From assembly GCF_000378205.1 (NCBI RefSeq), contig NZ_KB899412.1, positions 1 to 64,000 on the forward strand: a stretch of 64,000 nt of DNA, in the 5' to 3' direction. Of this stretch, positions 17,847 through 25,768 are shown piece after piece. The stretch is from Sediminispirochaeta bajacaliforniensis DSM 16054. GTDB taxonomy: Bacteria; Spirochaetota; Spirochaetia; DSM-16054; Sediminispirochaetaceae. Each line of letters starts with the position of its first letter. The stretch's first letter is position 1. Under the pieces are notes generated by a model, which was not told where the DNA came from, did not search any database, and saw nothing but the letters and a program-made list of their open reading frames with translations. The translations under genes were made by a program, and so were the position numbers.

Positions 17847-17880
17847 ACGGCGTGCAGTGCCTTTCTGTACGCCGTTTTTC
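17847..17880 (+). terminator. Rho-independent terminator of the symporter/creatininase operon
   Basis: ACGGCGTGCA pairs with TGTACGCCGT (one G-T) around a short loop and is followed by TTTTTC. A smaller perfect hairpin, CGATCAAT/ATTGATCG, lies just before it at 17821-17844. Confidence 0.75.
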
Positions 17881-17894
17881 GTACCTTTGCATAA

Positions 17895-18011
17895 GCGTCA
17901 GGGATGCGGAGAACGGCCGCAAGGCCGGTCCGAGGCGGAGCCGAGGACGGAAGCGAAGCGGACTTCGGAGCAAGCCCGACCCGAGGGCCTTTGGCCCGAA
18001 GGGGGACGCCC
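17895..18011. repeat. 117-bp G+C-rich dispersed element, copy B
   Basis: Identical over all 117 bases to copy A at 10835-10951. It lies between convergent transcription units, 15 bases after a terminator and 4 bases before the modC stop codon. Ends GCGTC/GACGCC are inverted. The minus strand is open for 39 codons. Confidence 0.85.
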
Positions 18012-18015
18012 GGAA

Positions 18016-19071
18016 TCAGAGCATGAGCGAGTGGGCCTTGAAGAGGCAATAGAGCTCGGTACCAACCGTTATGCCCAGACGTTTTTGAGAGTCGGCGGTG
18101 ATTTTTGCAATCAGGGGAACTCCGGCATCGATGATGCAGTAGTGTGAGTGTTCTTTCTTGATGAGGTTGAGGACCGTTCCCCTGAGCTGGTTTTGGATGG
18201 AGATGTTTGGAACGGGGGTGATGGAGAGGGCAATCTCCTCGGGATGGATGGTCATGGTAAAGGAGGCTGCGGGAGCGAAAGGGGTTCGTATGACGGTGCC
18301 GTTGTCGAGCCCTTCGATCTTGCATTGAAAAAGGCCTTCGTCGATCTTTTCCGGTTCGATGAGGTTGAGGGTGTTGACGACACCCTGTTCACCGGTGACT
18401 GCGGTGCCACTGTTGATGAGGTTGATGATTTCGCCGAAGCCGACGCAGCGTCCCTGTTCGATGAGGTATACCATATTGGTCAGCCGCTGGATGTCGGGCA
18501 GATCATGGCTGATGACGAGGAGTGGAATTTTCAGCTCGTCCCTGAGCCTTCTGAGGTAGGGAAGCATGGTCTTTCTCAGATTTGTGTCGACGGCATTGAA
18601 GGGTTCGTCGAGCAGCAGCATTTCGGGTGAGGTAAGAAGGGCCCTGGCAATGGCTGCGCGTTGCTGTTCGCCTCCGGAGACTCCGTTTGGCATGGAGTTC
18701 AGGAGGGGGGAGAGTTCTAGGAGTTCCACCACGTCGTCGAAGCGGATACGCTTTTCCTTCACATAGCGTTCTCCGAAGAGGATGTTCTCTTTGATGCTTA
18801 GGTGAGGAAAGAGCAGCTTTTCCTGAAAAACGACACCGATCTTTCTCTTGTTGGGAGGAAGGAAGATTTGCTTTTCGGTATCGGTTATTATCTTGCCGTT
18901 AAGGGCGATATTTCCCGCACTCGGCCGTTCAAGCCCGGCAAGCAGGCTGAAAAGTGAGGTCTTCCCCGCTCCGGATGGACCGAAAACGCCTATGGTTTGG
19001 TCGCCGAAATCCGCCTTGAGCTGCAGGAGGAAATTTCTCCGCGGTAGTTCGATGTCAAATGAGAGACTCAT
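18016..19071 (-). CDS. modC: Molybdate ABC transporter ATP-binding protein
   Basis: 351 residues: Walker A GPSGAGKTS (residues 31-39), ABC signature VSGGEQQRAAIARALL, Walker B LLLDEPF, and a C-terminal TOBE (molybdate-binding) domain from about residue 285 (LRGTVLNLIKKEHSHYCIIDAG). It powers uptake of molybdate or tungstate with ModB. The start overlaps the end of modB by 17 bases. Order modA-modB-modC on the minus strand is standard. No modE or molybdopterin genes are seen. Confidence 0.92.
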   Translation of the reverse strand: MSLSFDIELPRRNFLLQLKADFGDQTIGVFGPSGAGKTSLFSLLAGLERPSAGNIALNGKIITDTEKQIFLPPNKRKIGVVFQEKLLFPHLSIKENILFGERYVKEKRIRFDDVVELLELSPLLNSMPNGVSGGEQQRAAIARALLTSPEMLLLDEPFNAVDTNLRKTMLPYLRRLRDELKIPLLVISHDLPDIQRLTNMVYLIEQGRCVGFGEIINLINSGTAVTGEQGVVNTLNLIEPEKIDEGLFQCKIEGLDNGTVIRTPFAPAASFTMTIHPEEIALSITPVPNISIQNQLRGTVLNLIKKEHSHYCIIDAGVPLIAKITADSQKRLGITVGTELYCLFKAHSLML

Positions 19072-19759
19072 CGGGACTGTTTCTCCTTTTCTGGATTACA
19101 CGGGTGTAAAGGGAAGAAACGAACATTGCGGTAAAGGATATGATGATCGAAATGACCACAAGGATCGCCGATTCCCGCTCTTTTCCCGGAATTTGCAGGT
19201 AGGAATAAACCGAGAGCGGGATGGTACGGGTTTGCCCCTGTATATTGCCTGCAAAGGTCATGGTCGCTCCGAACTCTCCGAGGCTTCGCGCAAAGCCGAT
19301 GATAAGACCGCTTATGATTCCGGGAAAGATCAAGGGGAGGGTGACCCTGAAGAAGACACTCAGCTTTCCCGCACCGAGGGTGAGGGCCGCTTGTTCCAGT
19401 TTGGGATCGACCATTTCCATTGAGACCTTGATGTTTCGTGTCACAAGGGGAAAGGAGACGACCATGGAGGCGATAACGGCCGCCGTGGTGGTAAAGGCGA
19501 TGCGTATGCCGAACCAGGTGTAGAGATAGGAACCGATAAGCCCCTTTTTGCCGAGGATGATCAATAGGAGATATCCGGTGGTAACCGGCGGCATCACGAG
19601 AGGGAGATTGACAAGGCCGTCTACAAGGGTCTTTCCCCTGAAGTTGCAGCGGGTAAGGAGATAGACGACCGCCAAGGCCAGGGGCAGATTGGCGGCTGTT
19701 GATATACATCCGATCTTGAGTGACAGTAGTACGGTGTGGATGACATCAATTGATTTCAT
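19055..19759 (-). CDS. modB: Molybdate ABC transporter permease
   Basis: 234 residues with about five membrane helices and the EAA loop of binding-protein-dependent permeases (KLEQAALTLGAGKLSVFFRVTLP, near residue 150). The start LKIGCISTAANLPLALAVVYLL and segment LVNLPLVMPPVTTGYLLL are typical of ModB. It lies 6 bases after modA and overlaps modC. Tungstate or molybdate cannot be told apart by sequence alone. Confidence 0.92.
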   Translation of the reverse strand: MKSIDVIHTVLLSLKIGCISTAANLPLALAVVYLLTRCNFRGKTLVDGLVNLPLVMPPVTTGYLLLIILGKKGLIGSYLYTWFGIRIAFTTTAAVIASMVVSFPLVTRNIKVSMEMVDPKLEQAALTLGAGKLSVFFRVTLPLIFPGIISGLIIGFARSLGEFGATMTFAGNIQGQTRTIPLSVYSYLQIPGKERESAILVVISIIISFTAMFVSSLYTRVIQKRRNSPDESLI

Positions 19760-19765
19760 GGGCGA

Positions 19766-20560
19766 TTACTTTGATATCGAAAATCCGTATTTTTTGTAAA
19801 GTTCACCCACCTTCTCGTTTTCGAAAAGAAAGTCATAGAATTGTTTTCCGGCAGCATTGCTCTCCTTCAGGTAGGCGACGAAGTATTCTATCGGCTCATG
19901 TGATTCTTCCGGAAAACGGGAGACGATCTTAACCTTCTGAGATTTCATGGCGTCGGTTTCGTAAACAATGCCAAGCTCCGTTTCTCCTAATTCAACCACC
20001 ATAAGCGCCGCCCGTACATCGGCCGCAGGTTGTATCCTATCGGTCAGCGTATCGTACCAGCCGTAGTATTTCAATGCATCTTCGGCATATTTTCCGGCGG
20101 GAACATGGGCCGGGTCACCCATGGAAAGGCGTCCCTTGAAAATAGCCGGGAAGTCGGTGTTTCCCGTAAGTTCAAATGGCTCCATGGGAGAATCAAGAGG
20201 AGCGATCAGGACAAGACGATTTTTTACAAAGGGGCAGACCTCTTCGGTTATCCCGAGATCTTTCGTGAAATCCATCCACTTTTTTGAGGCCGAGATATAG
20301 ACATCGGCTTCGGCTCCCTGTTCCAGCTGGTGGGCAAGGGTACCACTTGATGCCGGGTTACTTTCTACGGCAATGCCTGTTGCTTCGGCAAAAAGGTCCG
20401 CAATGTCGTTTACCAGGTCGGTGGTGCTTGCTGCGTTGAAGACCACAACAGGGGAAGTTTCCGCTGCAGATGGTTTGGCGGATTCCTTTTGACCTCCCGC
20501 CGACAGAAGCATGGTTACTCCCACAAGGAGAACCAAGAGAGATAATGCCTTTTTTTTCAT
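19766..20560 (-). CDS. modA: Molybdate-binding periplasmic protein
   Basis: 264 residues. A signal sequence (ALSLLVLLVGVTMLLSAGG) precedes the ModA fold: VVVFNAASTTDLVNDIADLFAEA with oxyanion-binding Ser/Thr, SSGTLAHQLEQGAEADVYISA, GDPAHVPAGKYA near residue 150, and GIVYETDA. The usual lipobox Cys is absent (LLSAGGQ), so it is probably released or held otherwise rather than lipidated. First gene of the modABC operon; a good GGAG site lies before the ATG. Confidence 0.92.
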   Translation of the reverse strand: MKKKALSLLVLLVGVTMLLSAGGQKESAKPSAAETSPVVVFNAASTTDLVNDIADLFAEATGIAVESNPASSGTLAHQLEQGAEADVYISASKKWMDFTKDLGITEEVCPFVKNRLVLIAPLDSPMEPFELTGNTDFPAIFKGRLSMGDPAHVPAGKYAEDALKYYGWYDTLTDRIQPAADVRAALMVVELGETELGIVYETDAMKSQKVKIVSRFPEESHEPIEYFVAYLKESNAAGKQFYDFLFENEKVGELYKKYGFSISK

Positions 20561-20700
20561 ACAAAACTCCTTCTTCTCTGTGTCATTATAAAACTGTGCA
20601 GATACCGTGCCACAAAACGCACACAGCTTGTGTTATACCATAGAGGTTTTTGAGTGTCTACCATTGTATATTGTTATATATAAAGGTGCTCTCTTTTCTT
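20561..20700 (-). promoter_or_regulatory. Probable modABC promoter region
   Basis: On the minus strand a TATAAT box (20590-20585) lies 25 bases before the modA start; the -35 is unclear. Further up, at about 20664-20686, is an A+T-rich block (TATTGTTATATATAA) that faintly recalls ModE sites, but no clean palindrome was found. No gene is seen between 20561 and 21032 other than the 148-bp repeat. Confidence 0.35.
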
Positions 20701-20837
20701 TGTCGCTTCAGTTTCTTTTGGGTTTGCTTTTCGTTACTATGACAAGTGGTTTCACTGGCGATGGTATTCGACTGTTTTGGGGATAGGGGAGCCGGCAACC
20801 GGGACTCATACCAATATTGTAGGTGGGGGCAATTCAA

Positions 20838-20985
20838 AAGTGTTACGAATATTGGTGGTCTACAACATACAATTCTTTTTTTTATCGTCGATTACAAAGG
20901 TGCATGTATAAAAATTAAGTAAAAAGGAAAAAGTAAGGATATTTCCTGCGAAAAGAACAAATTATCACCAGGATTCGGAACACTA
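20838..20985. mobile_element. 148-bp MITE-like element, copy 1
   Basis: Left end (20839-20859) begins AGTGTTACGAATATTGGTGG; right end (20964-20985) contains CACCAGGATTCGGAACACTA; these are imperfect inverted repeats of about 22 bases. The element at 40503-40650 has the same length, the same kind of ends and recognisably similar inner sequence (ATTACAA-G-G, then GGAAA ... AAGGAT ... TTCC-G-GAAAA). It has no coding potential. It lies between modA and ogt. Confidence 0.75.
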
Positions 20986-21032
20986 TGTAAACGATAGATA
21001 TGGCTGACCGATAAAGGGGCAGAGAGCGTTTC

Positions 21033-21530
21033 TCAGAGCAGCTCCTGCTGCCTTGTCAAATATGTATGCTCCAATCTTAGAAGCTGGTCTTTGACCTCAA
21101 GACCTGCTCCATAGCCGACCAATGAGCCGTTCGCTCCGATCACCCTGTGACATGGAACGACGATAATGATGGGATTCTTGTTGTTTGCCAGCCCCACGGC
21201 GCGGAAACCCTTGGGAGAACCTACTGCTTCAGCAATTTGCCTGTAGCTTCTTGTTTCACCGTAGGGAATATCGAGCAATGCCTCCCAAACACGCTTTTGA
21301 AAGGGTGTGCCCTGGGAATCAAGAGGAAGATCGAAGCTCCTTCGTGTTCCTTCAAAATACTCTTTTAGCTCCTCGCCAGCCTTCTTTATAAGATTTGTTT
21401 CTTTATTTGTCTCTTCTGCTTTGTCGTAATTCTTTTCCCCGGAAACAAACGATATTTCGGTAATGGCATCTTCCGAAGCAACGATGCGAAGAGTTCCTAT
21501 CGAAAAATCGTACAGATAATAGTTTCTCAT
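21033..21530 (-). CDS. ogt: Methylated-DNA--protein-cysteine methyltransferase
   Basis: 165 residues. The active-site motif IIVVPCHRVIGANGSLVGY carries the acceptor Cys, and the helix-turn-helix core GTPFQKRVWEALLDIPYGETRSYRQIA and the GSPKGFRAVGLANNKNP segment are typical. It repairs O6-alkylguanine by transferring the alkyl group to itself. The N-terminal part is divergent and short, as in Ogt rather than Ada. It has a good AAAGGAGAAAC site and lies 10 bases downstream of the patatin gene, so the two are probably co-transcribed. Confidence 0.92.
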   Translation of the reverse strand: MRNYYLYDFSIGTLRIVASEDAITEISFVSGEKNYDKAEETNKETNLIKKAGEELKEYFEGTRRSFDLPLDSQGTPFQKRVWEALLDIPYGETRSYRQIAEAVGSPKGFRAVGLANNKNPIIIVVPCHRVIGANGSLVGYGAGLEVKDQLLRLEHTYLTRQQELL

Positions 21531-21540
21531 TGTTTCTCCT

Positions 21541-23760
21541 TTAGCGGTCGAAAAGTGTAGGCAACTTGTTGCGTAATCCTATGTAGCCGCTGAAACGGTA
21601 CTCATCGTTTATTGCCATGGAGATCTGAGCTTCTCCGATGATCGTATTGACAATGATCCCAAGCGCTGCACCACTATAGTATAAAGGATCTTCTCCTATG
21701 TCGGACCAATCCTCTTTCCATGATACTCCTCCGCTTGCCGCAAGCTGTGCATAGATTTCATTGCCGAAGCCCAGGGGAAGGTTGCCGATTTGGCGACGGA
21801 CTCTCAACCCTGTTGCAAAAAGATTTTCCGAGCGAATTTCCTGACGATAATAACCATCCAGGCTTCCTGTTCCGCCCATGGCTGGCAGATCAACGGAGCG
21901 GGGGGTGCCGTGAAGCAAATTCTTGCTCAATGCCCATGGATTGATCACCCACCGTGACGAGGGAGATAAGAAGGCATTGCCTTCGGCATCTATCCTGACA
22001 ATATCGTTCAATTCCTCTTCCGCACCATAATCGACTTCAATGGATGAATAGATTCCCCGTTTCGGGGTAAGGATACGATCAAGTGTATCTATCGAAAGGC
22101 TTCCATTTATACCGTAGCGGCTCCATCCTTCCTGTTCGAATAAACTGTCGCCTATAAAGCGATCCAGATAACGGTATTCTCCGTAGGGTCTAATTGTGAT
22201 GCCTGCGTGCCCTCGAAAAGGAAGGAGTATTGCGCAATCGCCCCCGAAACGCTGCAGACTGTAGATTGCCGATACCTCGTCATCGTCATAAAAATAGTGG
22301 GGATCCTGATGAATGTATCCTCCTATGCTCATAAGTGCATTCCAGAACAGGGCCCTTGCCAAACCTGCTTTAAAGGAAGGCATCTCCGATATCCATGTTT
22401 GCACCAAGGCAGCGGTGCGGAGATCATCACTGATAAATGAAATGTAGGCTGCCGACATTTGGGCGTATGAGGCACTGCGTTTCGTTACTGTCCCTTCTAT
22501 ATTCAGGCCAAGGCTTAGGAGCGATCTAGGAATTTGCTGTGGTTCCTCATCAATGATGAGCTGGTAGCCATCATCCTCTTGCAGAAGGCGATACCAGATG
22601 TGGGCATAGGAACCATCGTCATATAGGGCGTAGATTTTCTCACGTAGTTCCTTACGCGCAATCTCCTTGGTGATGTTCTGATCCAGATATTCCTTTAAAC
22701 GATTTCCCCTTTCCTCCGATAACTCTCCATTGATGGTTATGGAGGTGATGTGCAATTTTTGTTCGATATTCACAGGTGGTTTTGGGGCCTCTCTTTTGCT
22801 TCTCTGTAGGGCCGAAATCTTCCGTAATTCGGGTAAGAGGGGCTTTGCCGCTTCATAGCCCACAGCCACAAGTTCACTTCCCCGTTCAAAGTCGGCAGCC
22901 GTAAATCCCTGGAGATCAGGGGCGATGATAAGATCCGCTGCGGAAAGGCTCTCTTGTATCCGTTCCCTGATGCGAATCTGGTCGGCTTGCGAGCTCACAG
23001 CAGCGATGGTTTTCAACTCTTCGATGTCGTTTTTTAATCCCCCAAGTGGGACTACGATGATAATATCGGCTCCCATGGCCTTTGCAACCTGGGAAGGTGT
23101 ATTGTCCGCCCAACCTCCATCGATGAGGTACCGCCCCTTGTATTCAATTGGGGTGAAGATTCCCGGGACAGCCATGGATGCCCGTATCACCGTTTTTAGA
23201 TCCCCCTTATCATAGACGACCCGCTCTCCGGTCACAAGATCCGCTGCAACGGCCCTGAATTTTCGGGGAAGGGTATCGAAGTCAAGCTCTGCCGGATACT
23301 TCTCCAGAAGACGATCAAGGAGTTCTACAACATGCTGGGCATGAAAGGCGCCGGCCGTTGTGGCCTTTTGCGAAGGGGTGAGTGCAACAGAAAAATGGTA
23401 ACTTGAATAGAAAGCCTTTTGCCAGTACGGCAACTTACTCCGGTCGCGTTTGTCGAAAAAGGTATCCTTCCAGTCGTTCGTCGTGACCAACGTTTCCATC
23501 TCTTCGGCGTCATAACCTGCCGAATAAAGGGCGCCTACAATACTGCCGATACTGGCGCCTATGACAATGTCGGGGTCGACTCCGGCCTCTTCAATGGCTC
23601 TAATAACACCGATATGGGCAAAGCCAAGGGCACCTCCACCGGCTAAGACAAGGGCAACGCTTGGAGAATCGCCATCATCCGTCTGCCGTATCTGACTTTG
23701 GGCCGCGGCATGGAACATAAACGTGCTGAGAAGGAGGACGAGTATGAATGGCTTTTTCAT
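21541..23760 (-). CDS. Patatin-like phospholipase with POTRA and outer-membrane barrel (PlpD type, type Vd secretion)
   Basis: 739 residues in the layout of Pseudomonas PlpD. Signal peptide to about residue 21; patatin domain with the oxyanion loop AGGGALGFAHIGV (40-52), nucleophile motif GASIG with Ser70, and catalytic Asp in YLIDGGWADNTP near residue 215; a POTRA-like region near 335-410 (LHITSITINGELSEERG); then a bacterial surface antigen-type beta barrel (ERGIYSSIEVDYG-like strands and MGGTGSLDGYYRQEIRSENLFATG) to the end. The lipase would be exported through its own barrel. It is divergent from the TetR gene, 200 bp away. Substrate and whether the patatin is cleaved off are unknown. Confidence 0.88.
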   Translation of the reverse strand: MKKPFILVLLLSTFMFHAAAQSQIRQTDDGDSPSVALVLAGGGALGFAHIGVIRAIEEAGVDPDIVIGASIGSIVGALYSAGYDAEEMETLVTTNDWKDTFFDKRDRSKLPYWQKAFYSSYHFSVALTPSQKATTAGAFHAQHVVELLDRLLEKYPAELDFDTLPRKFRAVAADLVTGERVVYDKGDLKTVIRASMAVPGIFTPIEYKGRYLIDGGWADNTPSQVAKAMGADIIIVVPLGGLKNDIEELKTIAAVSSQADQIRIRERIQESLSAADLIIAPDLQGFTAADFERGSELVAVGYEAAKPLLPELRKISALQRSKREAPKPPVNIEQKLHITSITINGELSEERGNRLKEYLDQNITKEIARKELREKIYALYDDGSYAHIWYRLLQEDDGYQLIIDEEPQQIPRSLLSLGLNIEGTVTKRSASYAQMSAAYISFISDDLRTAALVQTWISEMPSFKAGLARALFWNALMSIGGYIHQDPHYFYDDDEVSAIYSLQRFGGDCAILLPFRGHAGITIRPYGEYRYLDRFIGDSLFEQEGWSRYGINGSLSIDTLDRILTPKRGIYSSIEVDYGAEEELNDIVRIDAEGNAFLSPSSRWVINPWALSKNLLHGTPRSVDLPAMGGTGSLDGYYRQEIRSENLFATGLRVRRQIGNLPLGFGNEIYAQLAASGGVSWKEDWSDIGEDPLYYSGAALGIIVNTIIGEAQISMAINDEYRFSGYIGLRNKLPTLFDR

Positions 23761-23842
23761 GTATCATATTGTAGGTATTTTCCGTGTTATATTCTATCCC
23801 TTTTTGTTTGATGTGCAGATTGAGGGCGGTGAGGGGAGGATG

Positions 23843-23864
23843 ACCACCAATATTCGTAACACTA
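23843..23864. repeat. Solo end of the 148-bp MITE-like element
   Basis: Contains ACCACCAATATTCGTAACAC, matching the left-end variant of the element at 20838. It lies in the 200-bp gap between the divergent patatin and TetR genes; no partner repeat was found at the expected distance. Confidence 0.55.
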
Positions 23865-23959
23865 CACAAGAAAAGCCTTGCACCTCCTCCGATACCAACG
23901 GTACACTCAATATGCTGGTAGAATATGCAATAATGAAACATATCTCAAAGAAGGAGAAA

Positions 23960-24640
23960 ATGGTGGAAGAAGAGTCTCGAGTTGAACAACGCAAACGAGC
24001 GACGCGCGACCGTATTCTAAGAATTTGTGAAGAACTGTTTATCCTCGAAAACGATTACGACAATGTAACCATGAGGGAGATCGCCCGCAGGGCAAAAGTG
24101 AGTGTTGGTGCCCTCTATCTTCATTTCAAAACAAAGGAAGATATTCTGGCAACCTTGATTGCCGGATTTACGACAAAGCAGCGGGAGGATTTGGAAGCCG
24201 CTGTTCCCAAAGATGGCAACGGTGCACAACAGCTCGATAAACTGCTTAACTTTTTCGACCAGCTGTGCAGTAATCCGAGGTTCGCTTTATACAGTCAGCT
24301 TCCTCTGCTTCATTTGCAAAATGGCCAAGCGATTGCAAATGCCATCCGACAAACCATTATTGATGATATGAACAACTTTGTGGATTTTGTGACTGAAATT
24401 TTCCGCGAAGGGAAGGCAGACGGATCTCTCAATTTTGACGTCGATCCCCATTTGGCGGCTGTTACCCTTATCGATGCTAGTGTATCCCTCATGCTTGGTA
24501 TTACGATGAGAAAGTCTTTTAGTAGCTTGCTTGCCTTTCCTTCCAGTGAATATAACATTGAATCCATTTTTTCGGTCTTTCGGGCCTTTCTGTCGAAGGC
24601 AATGATTCTTTCTCATCATAAATCAACAGAAACAGGTTGA
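23960..24640 (+). CDS. TetR-family regulator of the RND efflux operon
   Basis: 226 residues from the ATG at 23960, chosen for the AAGGAG just upstream; the longer open frame to the left runs into the promoter region. The N-terminal helix-turn-helix is standard (NVTMREIARRAKVSVGALYLHFKTKEDIL, near residues 35-63). The C-terminal ligand domain ends with a TetR_C-like helix set. An efflux operon starts 74 bases downstream, and a near-perfect double palindrome lies in that gap, so this is very probably its local repressor. Confidence 0.87.
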   Translation: MVEEESRVEQRKRATRDRILRICEELFILENDYDNVTMREIARRAKVSVGALYLHFKTKEDILATLIAGFTTKQREDLEAAVPKDGNGAQQLDKLLNFFDQLCSNPRFALYSQLPLLHLQNGQAIANAIRQTIIDDMNNFVDFVTEIFREGKADGSLNFDVDPHLAAVTLIDASVSLMLGITMRKSFSSLLAFPSSEYNIESIFSVFRAFLSKAMILSHHKSTETG

Positions 24641-24669
24641 CGCATGGATTGTTTTTTTTTACCTTTTTG

Positions 24670-24701
24670 TTGAACATTGTTCATAAATGAACACTGTTCA
24701 A
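24670..24701 (+). promoter_or_regulatory. Double palindromic operator before the efflux operon
   Basis: The 32 bases form a near-perfect inverted repeat made of two TGAACA-N-TGTTCA units (TTGAACATTGTTCA at 24670 and TGAACACTGTTCAA at 24688). This is the pattern of a TetR-type operator bound by two dimers. It lies 13 bases before the start of the membrane-fusion protein gene, between the regulator and its presumed target. Confidence 0.75.
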
Positions 24702-24714
24702 CAGGAGATAATTC

Positions 24715-25758
24715 ATGAAGATAAAACTGACACTTTTGGGTCTTGTGATGTGTGTTGTGTTCAGTGCTTGTTCCAAAGGAGAAACGGATGGAGCTTCAGA
24801 GCAAAGCATTACGCAGATATACAAGGAAGAGGGGTACCCTGTTCGGATTAGGGCCCTTGAACCGGAAAATTTTGCGGTCTATCTAAAATTCCCGGCAGAA
24901 TTCAAGGCAAGAACTCAGTCTACTGCATATGCCAAAATAAGCGAAGTGGTTCGAGAGATCCGCTTCACGGTTGGTGATTATGTAAAGCGTGATCAGGTTG
25001 TTCTTTCCTTTTCTCAGGACAATTCGGCATACCAGCAGGCAAAACTGTCATTTGAGAATGCCCAGTCTGCTTATGATCGGACAAAAAAACTCTATGCCGA
25101 TGCCGGTGTTTCCCAGCAGGAGTATGATAATGCCAGGACCCAGTACGAACTGGCCCGCGAAGCGTTCAAATCGGCTGGTAAAATGGTCGAAGTTGAGGCT
25201 CCCATCAGCGGTTTCATTACCCAGATAGACGTAAGAGAGTCTGCCAATGTTTCCCCTGGGGATCCTCTTTTCACCGTTTCAAACTTAGATGGGTACGAGG
25301 CTACTTTTTATGTCACTCCTGTGGATATCGATCAGATCAAGGCTGGAGCAAAGGCCGTTATTGCTACTCAAATCGAGACATTGACCGGACATATTTCAGA
25401 AGTTGCCCTCAATATGGATCTTCGGAAAAAAGCTTTTCTCGTAAAGGCATCTTTTGATGGTCAACCCAAAAGTTTGGTGAGTGGAATGAGTGTTGATATT
25501 TCTGTTCAGACGTATACCACTGATAAGGCCATTGTCGTTCGGCGAAGCGAGATCAAGCATTCAGGTGGAGAGTGGTTTGCCTTCGTCGCCGATGGAAATA
25601 AGGCAGTTCGGCGAAAGCTTACCATCGGCCATGAGCGTAATCTTGAGCTGGAGGTCATCGACGGTTTGTCTCCGGGGGATTTGTTTGTTTCCGAGGGTGG
25701 TGACAAGCTTACCGACGGAGCGCTACTGAAGATCATCGATGCCGACGAAAGCAAATAG
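24715..25758 (+). CDS. RND efflux membrane-fusion lipoprotein
   Basis: 347 residues with a lipoprotein signal (VVFSACSKG, Cys19). The membrane-fusion fold is clear: a barrel-sandwich half (AKISEVVREIRFTVGDYVKRDQVVLSF), an alpha-hairpin (AKLSFENAQSAYDRTKKLYADAGVSQQEYDNARTQ region), the second sandwich half (VEAPISGFITQID) and a beta-barrel domain. It bridges the inner-membrane pump and the outer-membrane channel. It is the first gene of the operon, with an AGGAGAT site, and the pump follows after 10 bases. Confidence 0.9.
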   Translation: MKIKLTLLGLVMCVVFSACSKGETDGASEQSITQIYKEEGYPVRIRALEPENFAVYLKFPAEFKARTQSTAYAKISEVVREIRFTVGDYVKRDQVVLSFSQDNSAYQQAKLSFENAQSAYDRTKKLYADAGVSQQEYDNARTQYELAREAFKSAGKMVEVEAPISGFITQIDVRESANVSPGDPLFTVSNLDGYEATFYVTPVDIDQIKAGAKAVIATQIETLTGHISEVALNMDLRKKAFLVKASFDGQPKSLVSGMSVDISVQTYTTDKAIVVRRSEIKHSGGEWFAFVADGNKAVRRKLTIGHERNLELEVIDGLSPGDLFVSEGGDKLTDGALLKIIDADESK

Positions 25759-25768
25759 GGAGTAGCTT

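Noticed and set aside
20664-20686. ModE operator upstream of modA
   Set aside because: The block is A+T-rich but lacks a clear inverted repeat of the ModE type, so it is mentioned only as weak.
20838-20985. Inverted ends considered as integron attC sites
   Set aside because: The ends lack the GTTRRRY core and no integrase or cassette genes are present.
23723-23959. Longer N-terminus for the TetR protein
   Set aside because: It would overlap the patatin start and includes a MITE end; the ATG at 23960 has a ribosome site and fits family length.
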